NCBI GenBank assembly: GCA_004009845.1
Contig: RMBW01000062.1
Span: 1 to 64,000, forward strand
Length of the DNA: 64,000 bases
Direction: 5' to 3'
From: Davidsoniella eucalypti
Lineage: Eukaryota > Ascomycota > Sordariomycetes > Microascales > Ceratocystidaceae
The notes beneath the pieces were generated by a model. That model made no database searches, was not told the DNA's origin, and saw only the letters and a program-made list of their open reading frames with translations. The position numbers were made by a program, and so were the translations under genes. Positions 36,825 to 47,286 of the stretch are shown piece by piece (positions within the stretch are counted from its first letter, which is position 1; every line of letters starts with the position of its first letter).

Positions 36825-37628
36825 TGGGAAGACTCGACGTTGTCTTGTGTCTCTTCACAAGACACCGGTGACTGGGTCGTTTATCCTCTTTTTTCTTAAT
36901 CTCTCTGCCAAAGTCTTCTTTCTTGCACATATCTACCATCTACTCCTTTTACTATTACTGTCTGCACCAATCTGACTTCCTCTCTCCCCTGTTCTCCTCT
37001 GCCTATCCAAACACTGCTACTGCTAGTTAGTAACCTTATGACTTGACTATGTTTTGCTTGTCTTGCATATCTATCTCATCCCGTGTGTATTCAATACGAC
37101 ACCGGCCGGCGCTATTTTATTTTTTTTGGTTTTTCTTTTTTGTTATATCTTGGGTGTCGTACTACTTTATCATATATAACTATGTGTCTCCTATATACCC
37201 CAAATCTTTCCCCAAATCTTTCGCTCCCTCGATACTTCTCTCTCCGACCTGTAAATACCATCATCTGTCATTGCTATCATAACAAATATTACATTATTCG
37301 ATCAAAGATTCGCTCTTTTTTGCCTTCATATCTATTCAATGCTGTGATTTTTAAATGTGACCTTGTTTTATTGCGGATGTAGTTTTATGGCCTGTAGCTT
37401 TGTAATATAGGCTTCTAGACCCCTGTGGCATCTCGTGAATTAGTGAACCGCCTTCCGCTGAATTCAGTGAGTTTTCTTCCTTTTTTTCTAGACAGTTTAA
37501 GAAATCCACTTTGAACTACAAAGAAAACTGAAAGTCAAACTAACTACAATTACCTGAATGACTTGATCTATTTTCTGTCAATTTTATTTTTCTCCTATGT
37601 ATCATCACATTCTGGGGATAATAAAGAA
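36825..37628. other. Intergenic, pyrimidine-rich
   Basis: About 800 bp, T- and CT-rich on the plus strand: presumed 3' UTR of the LIM transcription unit followed by the promoter of the next gene. A 12-bp direct repeat (CCCCAAATCTTT) occurs twice near 37200. No gene seen. Confidence 0.45.
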
Positions 37629-39555
37629 ATGACGCCACCTCCCAATGTGAGTTCTTCCAAAAAAAAATAAAAAAAGGTATACTGTCCTTTTCTTGTCATT
37701 AAATTAACATCGTGAATAACGGACAAAAAAAAAAAAGACACCAACGCCGCGACGATCTTTGCCTTCGCGATCTGGCTTGAATAACAGCATCACTAGTACA
37801 GATAGTACTGCAAATAGCACCAATGCTGCTAATCCTGGCATCTCTACTACTACACCTGCCTCTAGATTTGGCCGGCAACCACTGAACAACTCTAGTTTTG
37901 CTGCGCAGCAAAGACAAGCTGCTGCTGTCGGTCTCGGCTATGCTTCGTATATCCAGCCAACGCCAACAACACAGTACAGCGTTAACAACGCCGCTTCGAG
38001 TGCCAGATTTGCCACTGTAAATCGCGATGGAAACACTACGCCGTCGCGTTTCCAAACTCCGACGTTTGTAGCGCCGCAGCAACAACCACAACAGCAAGTA
38101 TCTTCGAGAACAACTGCCTCGAATCAAAATAATTCTACGCCGGCATCACACTTCCACCAGCTTTCATATAATGCGGCAGCCGGGCCCGAAGCGCTTGCGT
38201 ATATGCCGGGCTATGCGGCGGCCTCTACGTACCAGACCACGACCGCATCGATGATGATCGGCGGCCATCGCCAAAACCAGTTGTCGACGCCGTTCCTGCT
38301 TAGCCATGGCGTAGCTCGGACGCCGAAGAGCCGGCGGCGCACGCGGGTCATCGAAGATGTATTAAGTTCGTCGCCGCAGATAGATCGTGTACCGGAGAGT
38401 GATCTTGGAATCGACTACGAGCAGTTTGGCATGGATACCAAAAATGCACCGGACGATAGTGACGGTGGACAACGAGCGAAACAAGAGAAGGAGGATGTTG
38501 TCGAGGATAGCCAAGAGATTCAATCGCCGTTGAGGAAACGTAGACGTGTGTCGATCTCGGTGGACGGTGATTCTTTTGAGTCACTGCGTATAACGAAGGG
38601 GGCGGCATTTGATATAATGACACGCAATATAGTCGCTGTAGGTATCGACGATGATGTCGTTGAAGACTCACAGAGCCTACCGCCTATTTCACCAACGCCT
38701 CTTCGTTTCGGTCGTCATCCCTCGGAGATCCTTAGTGGCTCATCGCCGCCACCGCCGATCTTTCCAAACGTGTCTCCAGCAGACCCTTTATTCAAATATG
38801 AAGACAAAGGCGATGACGACGGCGATCTCAACGGCCCCCAACAAGGAATCAAGGATGAAGATAGTCACGCCTCTTCATCGCCTCGTAGTTCGGTTTCCTC
38901 AGATATCAACTTTGGCTTCCAATCGACCCGCCATGCTGCACCGACTTTCCAACAAGCCCCGCGTTTCCGCACCGCTACACAATCCTCCGAAACCGCGTTC
39001 TTATCACTCTTGAATTCGCCGTCTAAAACGCTGGGTGGGAGTGGAAATGGACGACGTCGTGGGCGAGCTACGTATAAATCGGGTGGCTTGGCCGCTAGTA
39101 TGCAGGGCTGGTTGGCTCATGTGCGTGGACTAGACCAGACGGAGGCTGGTAGCGAGCGAGTGCGTGTTGTGGAAGTTAGACGTCACGGGCGCTTGGGATA
39201 TCTGGCTACGGTGGTTAGCGAGGTAGCGACGGCGGAGGACGGCGGTCCGGAGGAGGTCAACGTGTTGTTGCCCGGTGATGGGACACCGGCTACATCGGAC
39301 TTGGGCCAAGGCTTGCGAAAAACGGAGGGCTTGCCGTTGGTAGAAGGCGCTACGGTCGTTTTGGATGCGCCGACTTGGTGGGTTCCGGCAGGGAAGACAC
39401 ATTGGTTGGTTGCCTGTAACTGGCACGTTGTGTCTGGTGAAGAAGAAAAGGATGATGAAGGACAAGACAAAGGTAATGGTCAGAACACCGAGGGCTTGAG
39501 TGGTGACGATATCATCATGACTGATCATAACAATGTGGTTACTTCTGCAACCTAG
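37629..39555 (+). CDS. Unknown fungal protein, probably nuclear
   Basis: The main frame lacks an upstream ATG, so I propose a 6-codon first exon (37629-37646, MTPPPN), a 91-bp intron with a GTGAGT donor and an acceptor right after an A-rich run (37737), then exon 2 from 37738: 611 aa in all. The first half is Ser/Thr/Gln/Asn-rich and disordered, with a TPKSRRRTRV basic patch and clusters such as EDVVEDSQ. A compact C-terminal region (about 450-590) looks folded: it contains GGLAASMQGWLAHVRG, VRVVEVRRHGRLGYLATVV and APTWWVPAGKTHWLVACNWHVV, a beta-rich pattern that might be an OB-like fold. I do not recognise the family. The start is less certain than the rest. Confidence 0.75.
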
Positions 39556-40285
39556 GAACAAAAAAACTCTTTTTGGTTTCCTCAAAGGCTACATTGAAGC
39601 ACCCATCATCTGCTTCATACCATCCATCACGCTGTGACCGGCGAATACTTGATACGTAGCATCTTTTTTGATTGTCGTTTTCTGTTTTCTGTTGGCTGGT
39701 TTAGTGGCTAGTCACATCTTGTGAGAGGGTCACTCTTGAATCGATATAGCCGTCATATGACACGACGATGCCCTAACCAGCTCTGTGGTCTCTCATGAGA
39801 TATCATCGGGTGGTACCCTCCATCAAGATATGTCAGGTCACGGGAGTGCAATAGAAGCATTTATCTCTTTTTTCCCCAACTGCAACGTTATTCCCATCAG
39901 CTAAAACAGATCATGAGTCTTGGCTCTAGAATATGGTTTACAATAGCGCTTGCCGAACGACTTCTTATCGATATTTTTGCTTGGGCCACTAATATCACGA
40001 TCCCAAGTCAGGTTAAGTACCAACTACGGCACCTTGCTTCTCTTCGATTTTCTCGGACAGTCGTCACGTGTATGCCTTTTAACTCCTGTTTATTGATTGT
40101 CCGCCACAAGGAAACTACCTTCCATGTGACCCCGTTCCGTTTTGGAGAGTGCCTGCTTCGCGAGAAGCTCAAATATAAGTGGTGATCCCACAACCCGCCG
40201 GCAAAATCAGAAATCCGGCCAAGACGCCCGATTTTCATAACCGGCTTCCTTTTCGTCCTTCTTCCTCTCTTTCTTTATTGTCACC
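39556..40285. other. Intergenic, no gene seen
   Basis: About 730 bp between two plus-strand genes. Contains a CACGTG core near 40066 and no supportable ORF. Confidence 0.45.
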
Positions 40286-41436
40286 ATGAACGTCTTCGAC
40301 GTCTTAATCATTTTCTCCATCGCCTTCCTATCCCGTCTCGTCACCTCTGCCGTAGCTGTTGAGACTTGTAACGGAGACTCACGCCTCTGTGACCGACGAT
40401 ACTCCGATATCGTCTTTGTCGGCTCACACAATTCCGCCTTTGTCGGCTTTCTGCCCGTCAATAACCAGTATATCTCAGTGACCAGGCAGCTCGACCTCGG
40501 CGTACGTTTTCTACAAGTCCAGACACATCGATTGCACGGTGCCATCCGACTATGCCATACGTATTGCTGGGAACTAAATGCTGGCTCGTTTGAGAAATAT
40601 CTAAACGAAATAGCCGACTGGGTAGTCGAGCATACAGACGAAGTGGTTACGCTGTTGATCACGAATGGAGATGGTATTCCGGTCGAAGACTTTGCGGCTG
40701 CTATCGAGAAGGCGGACCTGACGAAGCTTATATATGCGCCGAAAAACGATACGATCTTGGCGGTGGATCAGTGGCCAACACTGCGGCAGATGATGGACGG
40801 TAATAAACGGTTTATCGTATTCATGGGTACGTATATTTAGAGTGAGAACTTGATCTTTTTTCTAATAGCTAATATGGTTGCACAGACTCGTATGTAGCTT
40901 GAGCCAGATCTGACACGACGGCTATCCTCACATATCTACCAACAATAAGTTTCTTTCTGACTTTGACCTGACATCCATCTAGATTTGCAGACACCTCTAA
41001 AGTCCCGTATATTCTCCCTGAATTCGACTATCAATGGCAAAATGCCTACGACGAGACCAACAGTAGCTTCTCCAATTGCTCCGTCGACCGGCCACACAAT
41101 TTAGACGAGCCCCAAAACTCCATGTACATGATCAACCACTTCTTGGACATTCAGTTGCCATTCTTCGATATCAAAATCCCGAATCAACTGAGTGCTAAAA
41201 AGACGAATTCGCTAGAGAGCATCATGTCTCAAGTCAAGATATGTCAGGATATGTGGGCAGGACGATCTCCTAATGTAATACTGGTATGTGTGTTATCTTC
41301 CAATTGCGTGTTGGTGAAAAGAAGGGGTTTTGGAATGAAGTAATGATTGTAGCTGACAGTGGGAAATCAAAAGTTGGACTGGATAAATGTTGGCCATACG
41401 ATCGAAGCACAGCAAATACTTAATGGTCTAGCTTAA
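40286..41436 (+). CDS. Secreted PLC-like phosphodiesterase (PI-PLC X-domain fold)
   Basis: Best model: exons 40286-40826, 40886-40889 (4 nt), 40983-41283 and 41353-41436, giving 309 aa. The N-terminus is a signal peptide (hydrophobic to about residue 23), so the protein is probably secreted or wall-bound. Family signatures are VGSHNSAF with the first catalytic-type His, LDLGVRFLQVQ, RLCHTYC with the second His, and, after the microexon, DTSKVPYILPEFDYQW. Cysteines are numerous, as in secreted proteins. The family is the TIM-barrel group related to phosphatidylinositol-specific phospholipase C; the substrate of fungal members is mostly undetermined. Skipping the microexon and using the acceptor at 40990 also keeps the frame but deletes four residues that the family normally has. 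Confidence 0.85.
40886..40889 (+). other. Candidate 4-nt microexon
   Basis: The bases ACTC are flanked by a cacag acceptor and a GTATGT donor. Joined to the upstream G at 40826 and the downstream A at 40983 they give codons GAC and TCA. The result, FMDSFADTSKVPYIL, has the spacing between the FMD and DTSKVPY motifs that I remember for this family. Confidence 0.6.
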
Positions 41437-41675
41437 GGAACAACAGTCCTCCTAGTCGCTATGGATGCCATTTTTTTTTGGTTATATGGTATATGTAAAT
41501 GCTATACGGTGTTTGAGTTAAAGACTAGGGCATGTTACATAGACGATACATATCTTTTTTTTTAAAAGAAACAAATGATAATCTATATATGTAATTTGAT
41601 GGAAACGGTCATTAAGGAGGCCAGGATGTTGGTTATGTGCACATCATAACGAAAGCTTTATCATACCGAGCAAGG

Positions 41676-42778
41676 TTATCGCTGTATCGACTTTGTCAGA
41701 GCTACCCGCTTGCTATAGGGACTCAAGCTACGCTCACGCTCCTGTGACGGTGACCGAGATAAAGGAGGTGCGTCGGCTTTACGTCCACCACGACCACCTC
41801 TACGCTCACGGTATTCCGAAGGTCTATCTATGATGCCAGGAGACATGCTACGCCGAGATGTCGTGCCTGTTCTCCTCCCCTCACCTCGTCCTCCCCTTTG
41901 GCGGCGTGAGTAATGTGGGCTTTGGCTCCGGCTTGAGCTCTGACTAGGACTCCGACTCTGGCTGCGACTACGACTGCGACTTCTACTGTAGCTAGGCGAT
42001 CTACGTTTTGATACTGGCTCGGTATCACGTGCAGGCGTTCTTGAGCGTGAGCGAGATTTGCCGGTGGAAATTGTATCTACCGAGTCGTCGCGTCTGCGCC
42101 GTTTGGAAGAATCATCGTTACGACGGCTGGGTGTACAGCCGTCCCGGTTTCTATCACCCCCGCGTGATCTATGACCGTGTGTTGGCTCTACTCCGTCGCG
42201 ATTATTTGCGTTGGTCCTAGCACTGTCTTCTGCACGGTCGTCTCCTGATACGGATGGCGACGCTCTTTGCCGCGGCCGACTTCTGCGATGCCGATCTTGA
42301 TGTCCATCGTCGTGATCATCATGTCTGTTGTTATTGTTTTTATCGTTGTAGGCGAGTAGTTGGGCATCATGTTCTTCCCGTTCACGCTCCCGCTCCCGCG
42401 CAGCTTCACGGCGCGCTAACTCGGCGTTAACGACAGCCTGTTTCTTCTCGGCAATGGAGTCTTGTAGTGTCGACTGGAGTTTGGGTGCAAGTTTGGGGTT
42501 GGCGAGCTGCTTGGTGCGGGAGGCGCGTGGCACATAGGGACGTTCTTGCGTCGGTGTTTTACAGTCATATGAATAATGGCGTGGAGAGCAGCACAACTGA
42601 ATATGTTAGCTTGATGGAACTTCACCTTTCTTATTCGCTTGCTTCTCGTCTGCCGGGCTAGGGTGGGTGGGTAGGTAGACTTATCTCGTTTCAAACACTT
42701 CTGGCATTGTACGCCGGAACTTGTCGGTTGGCGCGGACCGTTGCGCGCACGCGACCAGCCGCCTCCATTGCCGTACAT
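41676..42778 (-). CDS. Zinc-knuckle (CCHC) RS-rich protein, ZCCHC10/SREK1IP1-like
   Basis: Exons 42778-42685 and 42580-41676 encode 332 aa. Residues 25-38 read CQKCLKRGHYSYDC, a perfect CX2CX4HX4C zinc knuckle, followed by the family hallmark TPTQERPYVPRASRTKQLANPKL. The rest is a charged Arg/Glu region and a long RS/SR-repeat region (about 175-330), as in splicing-associated proteins; a nuclear role in mRNA processing is inferred. The knuckle is split by an intron that begins AT and ends AC (42581-42684); I found no GT-AG alternative that restores the domain. The unspliced frame reads on for 120 codons and loses the knuckle. A TAACCCTAA box lies upstream at 42956-42964. Confidence 0.88.
42581..42684 (-). 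other. AT-AC intron splitting the zinc knuckle
   Basis: On the minus strand the exon ends ...AAACGAG and the intron starts ATAAGT. A CTAAC branch site (A at 42606) lies 25 nt before the end, which is CTCTCCAC; the next exon starts GCCATTATTC. The donor is the normal U2 consensus with its first G replaced by A, not the U12-type ATATCCTT. The AG at TTCAG just after the branch site leads to a frame without a knuckle. Length is 104 bp. Confidence 0.8.
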
Positions 42779-44600
42779 TATGATATATATTTAATGTATA
42801 GAGGGAAAAGAAGACCAGTCAATGGGATATATATCTCGCAAGAATATGGATATGAGTTTTTTTCTATGTGTGGATGAAATTTGTCGTAATAAGCACTTCG
42901 CTGTTGACTTTGCGCCTGCCATTTGCGCCATGTAGCATTCTAGCCTTGCCCTTCCTAACCCTAAGGCATTCTTCAATAATCAGACTTAACCCCACATAAA
43001 ATGAGAAAACGGCACTCAGTTGTTACATTTATTCTCTTCAAATCAAAGATGTTTTCAAGTGAAGTATGTATAATGAGACATGATAACCGCAGTGTTTTTG
43101 ACGTCAAACTAAGAAGAGGGCATATTAAAATATGGAGCTGTATGAAGCCATACATGTATGTAAGTCTTTTTGACACAAGTGTTTCTTGAATAGCATAGTG
43201 ATTGAAACAAAGTGACAGCTACATATCGATACATAGTTATACATATATAAGTATATATATATATATGCTCATTTAGTTAAAGTTGTAGTCAAGACTTGAT
43301 GGGTATTTGGGCCGTCCGGTATCCGACTCTAAATCTGATGCTAGAATCTGAGCTAAAATACCAGCTGTCGTGCAAACAAAGATGCAAACAAGCCACTCGG
43401 CTGCTGGCAGTTTAAAGTACATATCAGAGCAATATTGAATTATTATTAGCATCAAGTCCTATAAACGAAACGAGGCTTTTGGCATTGTGAAAAAAGTCTG
43501 GACGCCAAAAACTGTCCTACCTTAATGGAGTGGCAGAGTTTAGGCCTATTTTGGATTTCCTCAAATTCATCCTTCCTCTGTATTTTTTTTTCTTCATCGG
43601 CATTTTATTTCCCCCTTCTCCGCCACATTTTCTTCTAGTCGTCGCCACTTGACTAGGAGCTATCTCGTTCTTCTACTTTTTTTTTGAAGGGAAAAGAGGA
43701 CTAGACATTATATAAAAAAAACATCTTCTTAATTTTGCTCGCTAGAAAGTGGCCTGGCTGCTTTTATTTCTTGGATATTTTTGGCCCTTGCTTCTGCAGT
43801 TTTTTTTGGCCAGCCTTGTGGTCTCCTCTCAAAACCAGCCAAGCACATCGTCATTGACGACGAAGACGAACCTTGCTGCCATTTATTTGCGCTGCTTCGC
43901 TTCAGTTGCTTGTTTTCCTAACTACACTTCCCAAAAAAAACCAAGCCAACCCGAACCACAGCACAGCACATCACATCTTCTATATTCCCTTTTCCTTCTT
44001 TTTCTCACTTTCTGTCTTGGCCATCGCTATTTTGCACCCTAAATCGGCCGCTGGCTGTCCACCTAGTATTTACCGGCCTGACTTCATCGTCTTCCGCCCG
44101 TCTCATTGTCGATCCGCCATCACAGCATCTCGGTTTGATGCATACAGGCTGCCGTTTTCTCATCATGGCTTTGCCCTCACGATAATGACCTGCTTATCTG
44201 TCCGACTTGCGACTCGTTTATCTCTAGCATCTGCCTGTCTTTGTCCTCTTATGTCCCGTCGTTCGTTTAGTTCCTAGTTCTAGTTCTCGGCGTTGATTCC
44301 ACCTCCAACCAGCCAGCCTTCCGTAGTCGACGCTCCGACCCCTCATCCAAGACCGAACTGGCTAGAATATACACTGCAAACCCTCAAACACTGTATTCGT
44401 CTTGTCCTCCTCGACTAGGGCTGCATCCAGAAAGATCCTTTGGAGCTTCTACCGCTAGGAACCTCCTTTCTTCGTTTCTTTCTGTCGCTTGCAATCCTGA
44501 CCTAATACGGAAATATATCAACAACACCATCTTTATCAACCACCAAGTCAGACTACAAGTATCGTAGCCGAGATCCGTTGCTGTAGCCTAAAATTCCGTC
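42779..44600. promoter_or_regulatory. Divergent spacer with long leader of the R3H gene
   Basis: About 1.8 kb between the zinc-knuckle gene (-) and the R3H gene (+). The left part contains TAACCCTAA at 42956-42964 (telomere-repeat-like box) and an AT dinucleotide run at about 43250-43266. From 43560 to the ATG at 44601 the plus strand is strongly CT-rich, suggesting a long 5' leader. Hydrophobic frames there lack proper starts and are not accepted as genes. Confidence 0.45.
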
Positions 44601-47286
44601 ATGACCTCTGCCATGATGAAACCATCCTTTGCCAAGGTAAGATATACAACCTCCATCCCCCCCCTTAATTATCGTATACCACCGCACGTACTGATATGCA
44701 AATCTACAGGTGGTTGCCGCCTCCCCGCCCGTGAAACGACTGGCTACCGGCCCTCCCGCCAACCAAAATAGCATATCGTCTAGTGTAGCTCAGCAGAACT
44801 TTACTTCCCAGCCACAGGCCCAGGCACACACTTCAACGTCACCTACTGTTGCTATTGCCTCCTCGGAGTGCCTAGTATCACACGAAGAACTGCCCGGTGA
44901 TCACGATTTCAGCGAATCTATATCTAAACTTGCTATCAATGAGTCGCCTTGTCTGATTGTTAATGGGTTGAATGTCCTCAACAAGACAAAGTCTTCGGGA
45001 GAGTCTGATGACTCGCCCCCTGCTGACTCCTCTGATATTGGAACGAAGCCACCTAGTATCGACGGCAAGAGCATCACCTCAGGCACCACAACAACCTTTG
45101 CTCTTGACGAAAAGGACTCCCTTAGACCAGACGATAGCGCTAGCGTTCAAGCTGCCGCAGATGATGATGACGTATCGATCCGTGGCTCTCTAATTGCCGA
45201 CAGTCGAGCCCCTCCCCATGAGCTACTGCAAGCTGTCTCGGGTGAGATACCTCCTGGTGTAGACACACAAGCTGGGGTGATTCCAGACCAACCACTACTA
45301 CCTACAGCTGTTGCTCCGTCAAATGCCCTTGAAAATATCTATCAGCAGGCTCCAGATGAAAAGCTCCTTGAAGCAATCAAGCAAGCTAAGGACCGCATGT
45401 TCCTTCTTCGTCTCGAGGTTGACGTCATCCACTTTGTACAGGAATCTAAGTATGTTCAAATGGCCCATTTCTCGATATATCACTTTCGATATATCATTTA
45501 GAAAATCCTAGAATTTGCCCACTAACGTTTGTACAGAGAGCCATACATGGACTTGCCTCCTAGTAACTCCTTCTTCCGGATGTTGACACACAAACTGGCC
45601 GACTATTACCATATGACACACTCGTATGAAAAGGACCATGGCCCTGGGTTTGTGCGCATTTTTAGGACTCCATTCTGTCGAGTTCCGCCGTCCTTGGCTA
45701 GCATTGCCGTCAACTCAAAGAGCCCAACACCTCCCCCACCAGTCTTACCCATGAAAATAATGCGAAGGAATGGCGATGGCGAGGTTGCTTTATCAAGCGC
45801 TAGCCAATCTAAGGCTGCGTCCGAAGTTGATAGTGACCAGAAGGATAAGTCCGCAGTTAAGGAAAAGTGAGTTCAAAAAATGCCTACTGTCAGCATTGAG
45901 ACTAAACGTATGCTAATCGTGCTACCCTACAAATAGACGAACACGTGAAGAACGCGAAGAAGCTTATAAAGAAGCTCGAGAGAGAATATTTGGAATTTCA
46001 TCTACAGCAACCACTGCGGCAACTAGCACGGTAGAGAATATTTCTGGTATGAATATCATCCGATGTCAATAGAATAAGGGTTGACGTCACTGAAAATTTA
46101 CTAACATGTTTGCCCCCCTTGATAGAAAACGGAATATCTCGTGCTAGCTCAATCTCGACCAAAGAGAAAAGCCTTGTTGGTTCTCGACGCCCCAAAGCCC
46201 CCAAGCAGCGTCGTGACTCGGACTCATTCGAATCAAGGAACCAATACGTGCAACAAGGGTCGTTTTCACAGCCTTGGGGCACACAGCCTCAATATGTGTC
46301 TATTGGTTCTGCATACCAATCTATGCCACCTCATATGCCTTCATCTCAACCCGGACAGATGCCCCATCATGTCTATGTGAACCAACCACCGCCCCCGGGT
46401 GCCATCCCGCATGGTCCTGCGTATCCTTCCTATGGATACCCACAGCATGGCCAGGTATGTATATTTATGCTCATCATAATACTGTTCTGCGCAATTGCAA
46501 TGTATCTAACATCCTGCATAGTACCCCGTTCACATACCACACGGACGGTACCCACCACAGCCTATGCCTATATACAATGCTATGCCTCCTGCCAATGGCC
46601 CGACGCCACATTGGCAGCCTACGTATGGCCTACAGACAGCCCCAAATGGGCACAGTAATTCAAATGGCGTGCCTTATGCTTATGGACAATTGCCCAGCAA
46701 CATGAATCCGCATGACCTAAAACCCCAGCATCCTATTCCCGGAAGCTACAACAGAAACGGGTTCAATCCCAAGACACAATCGTTTGTTCCAACGACGGCG
46801 AATGGGTCACCGGGGCCGCCACAGCCTAATATGTATCCAGGTGGTCCTATACCACATATGGGTGGTTGTGTAGATGCCTATGGGCCATACACCCACTCTC
46901 CTCAGTTGAGCCATGCTCAGGTATATCCTCCAAACTATCCTATGGCTCAAGGCATGCCCCCTCCTCCACTTCATATGGGAGGTCCGCCGGTCCCAATGCC
47001 TTCATACCACCCGCAGCAACTACCACTGCACTATCCAGCGCCGCCACAAATGACTGGTGGCCAACAGAACCAAAGTAACATGTTTCACGGCAAGGGACCC
47101 CAAGGGAACACCCAAGGGAACAACAATGGCGGTAAATCCAATGAAGGAAGCCCTCAGCAACTCAAATCAAACAACAAATCTGGGCCATCATCGCAGGGCC
47201 AACAGGGTCCCTCAATCCAAGCGTCATACAGTAACAACTTACCACGCTACGGTAACCCTTCCACGCTACCGCAGAAGCCAACTTGA
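44601..47286 (+). CDS. R3H-SUZ domain RNA-binding protein
   Basis: Six exons (44601-44636, 44710-45449, 45537-45866, 45937-46046, 46126-46454, 46522-47286), all joined in frame, give 769 aa. An acidic, disordered N-terminal half leads into an R3H domain at about 262-320: SFFRMLTHKLADYYHMTH contains the R-x3-H signature, followed by FVRIFRTPFCRVPPSLASI. A SUZ-like basic motif (TRTREEREEAYKEARERIFG, about 370-390) comes next, split off by an intron. The C-terminal 350 residues are Pro/Gln/Tyr/Asn-rich, typical of proteins entering RNA granules. R3H-SUZ proteins bind single-stranded nucleic acid and act in mRNA control; the targets here are unknown. Introns of 67-87 bp have CTAAC branch sites. 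The 12-codon first exon follows a long CT-rich leader. Confidence 0.92.

Noticed and set aside
43749..44277. Hydrophobic frames in the leader of the R3H gene
   Set aside because: No ATG start for the longest, composition explained by CT-rich leader sequence.
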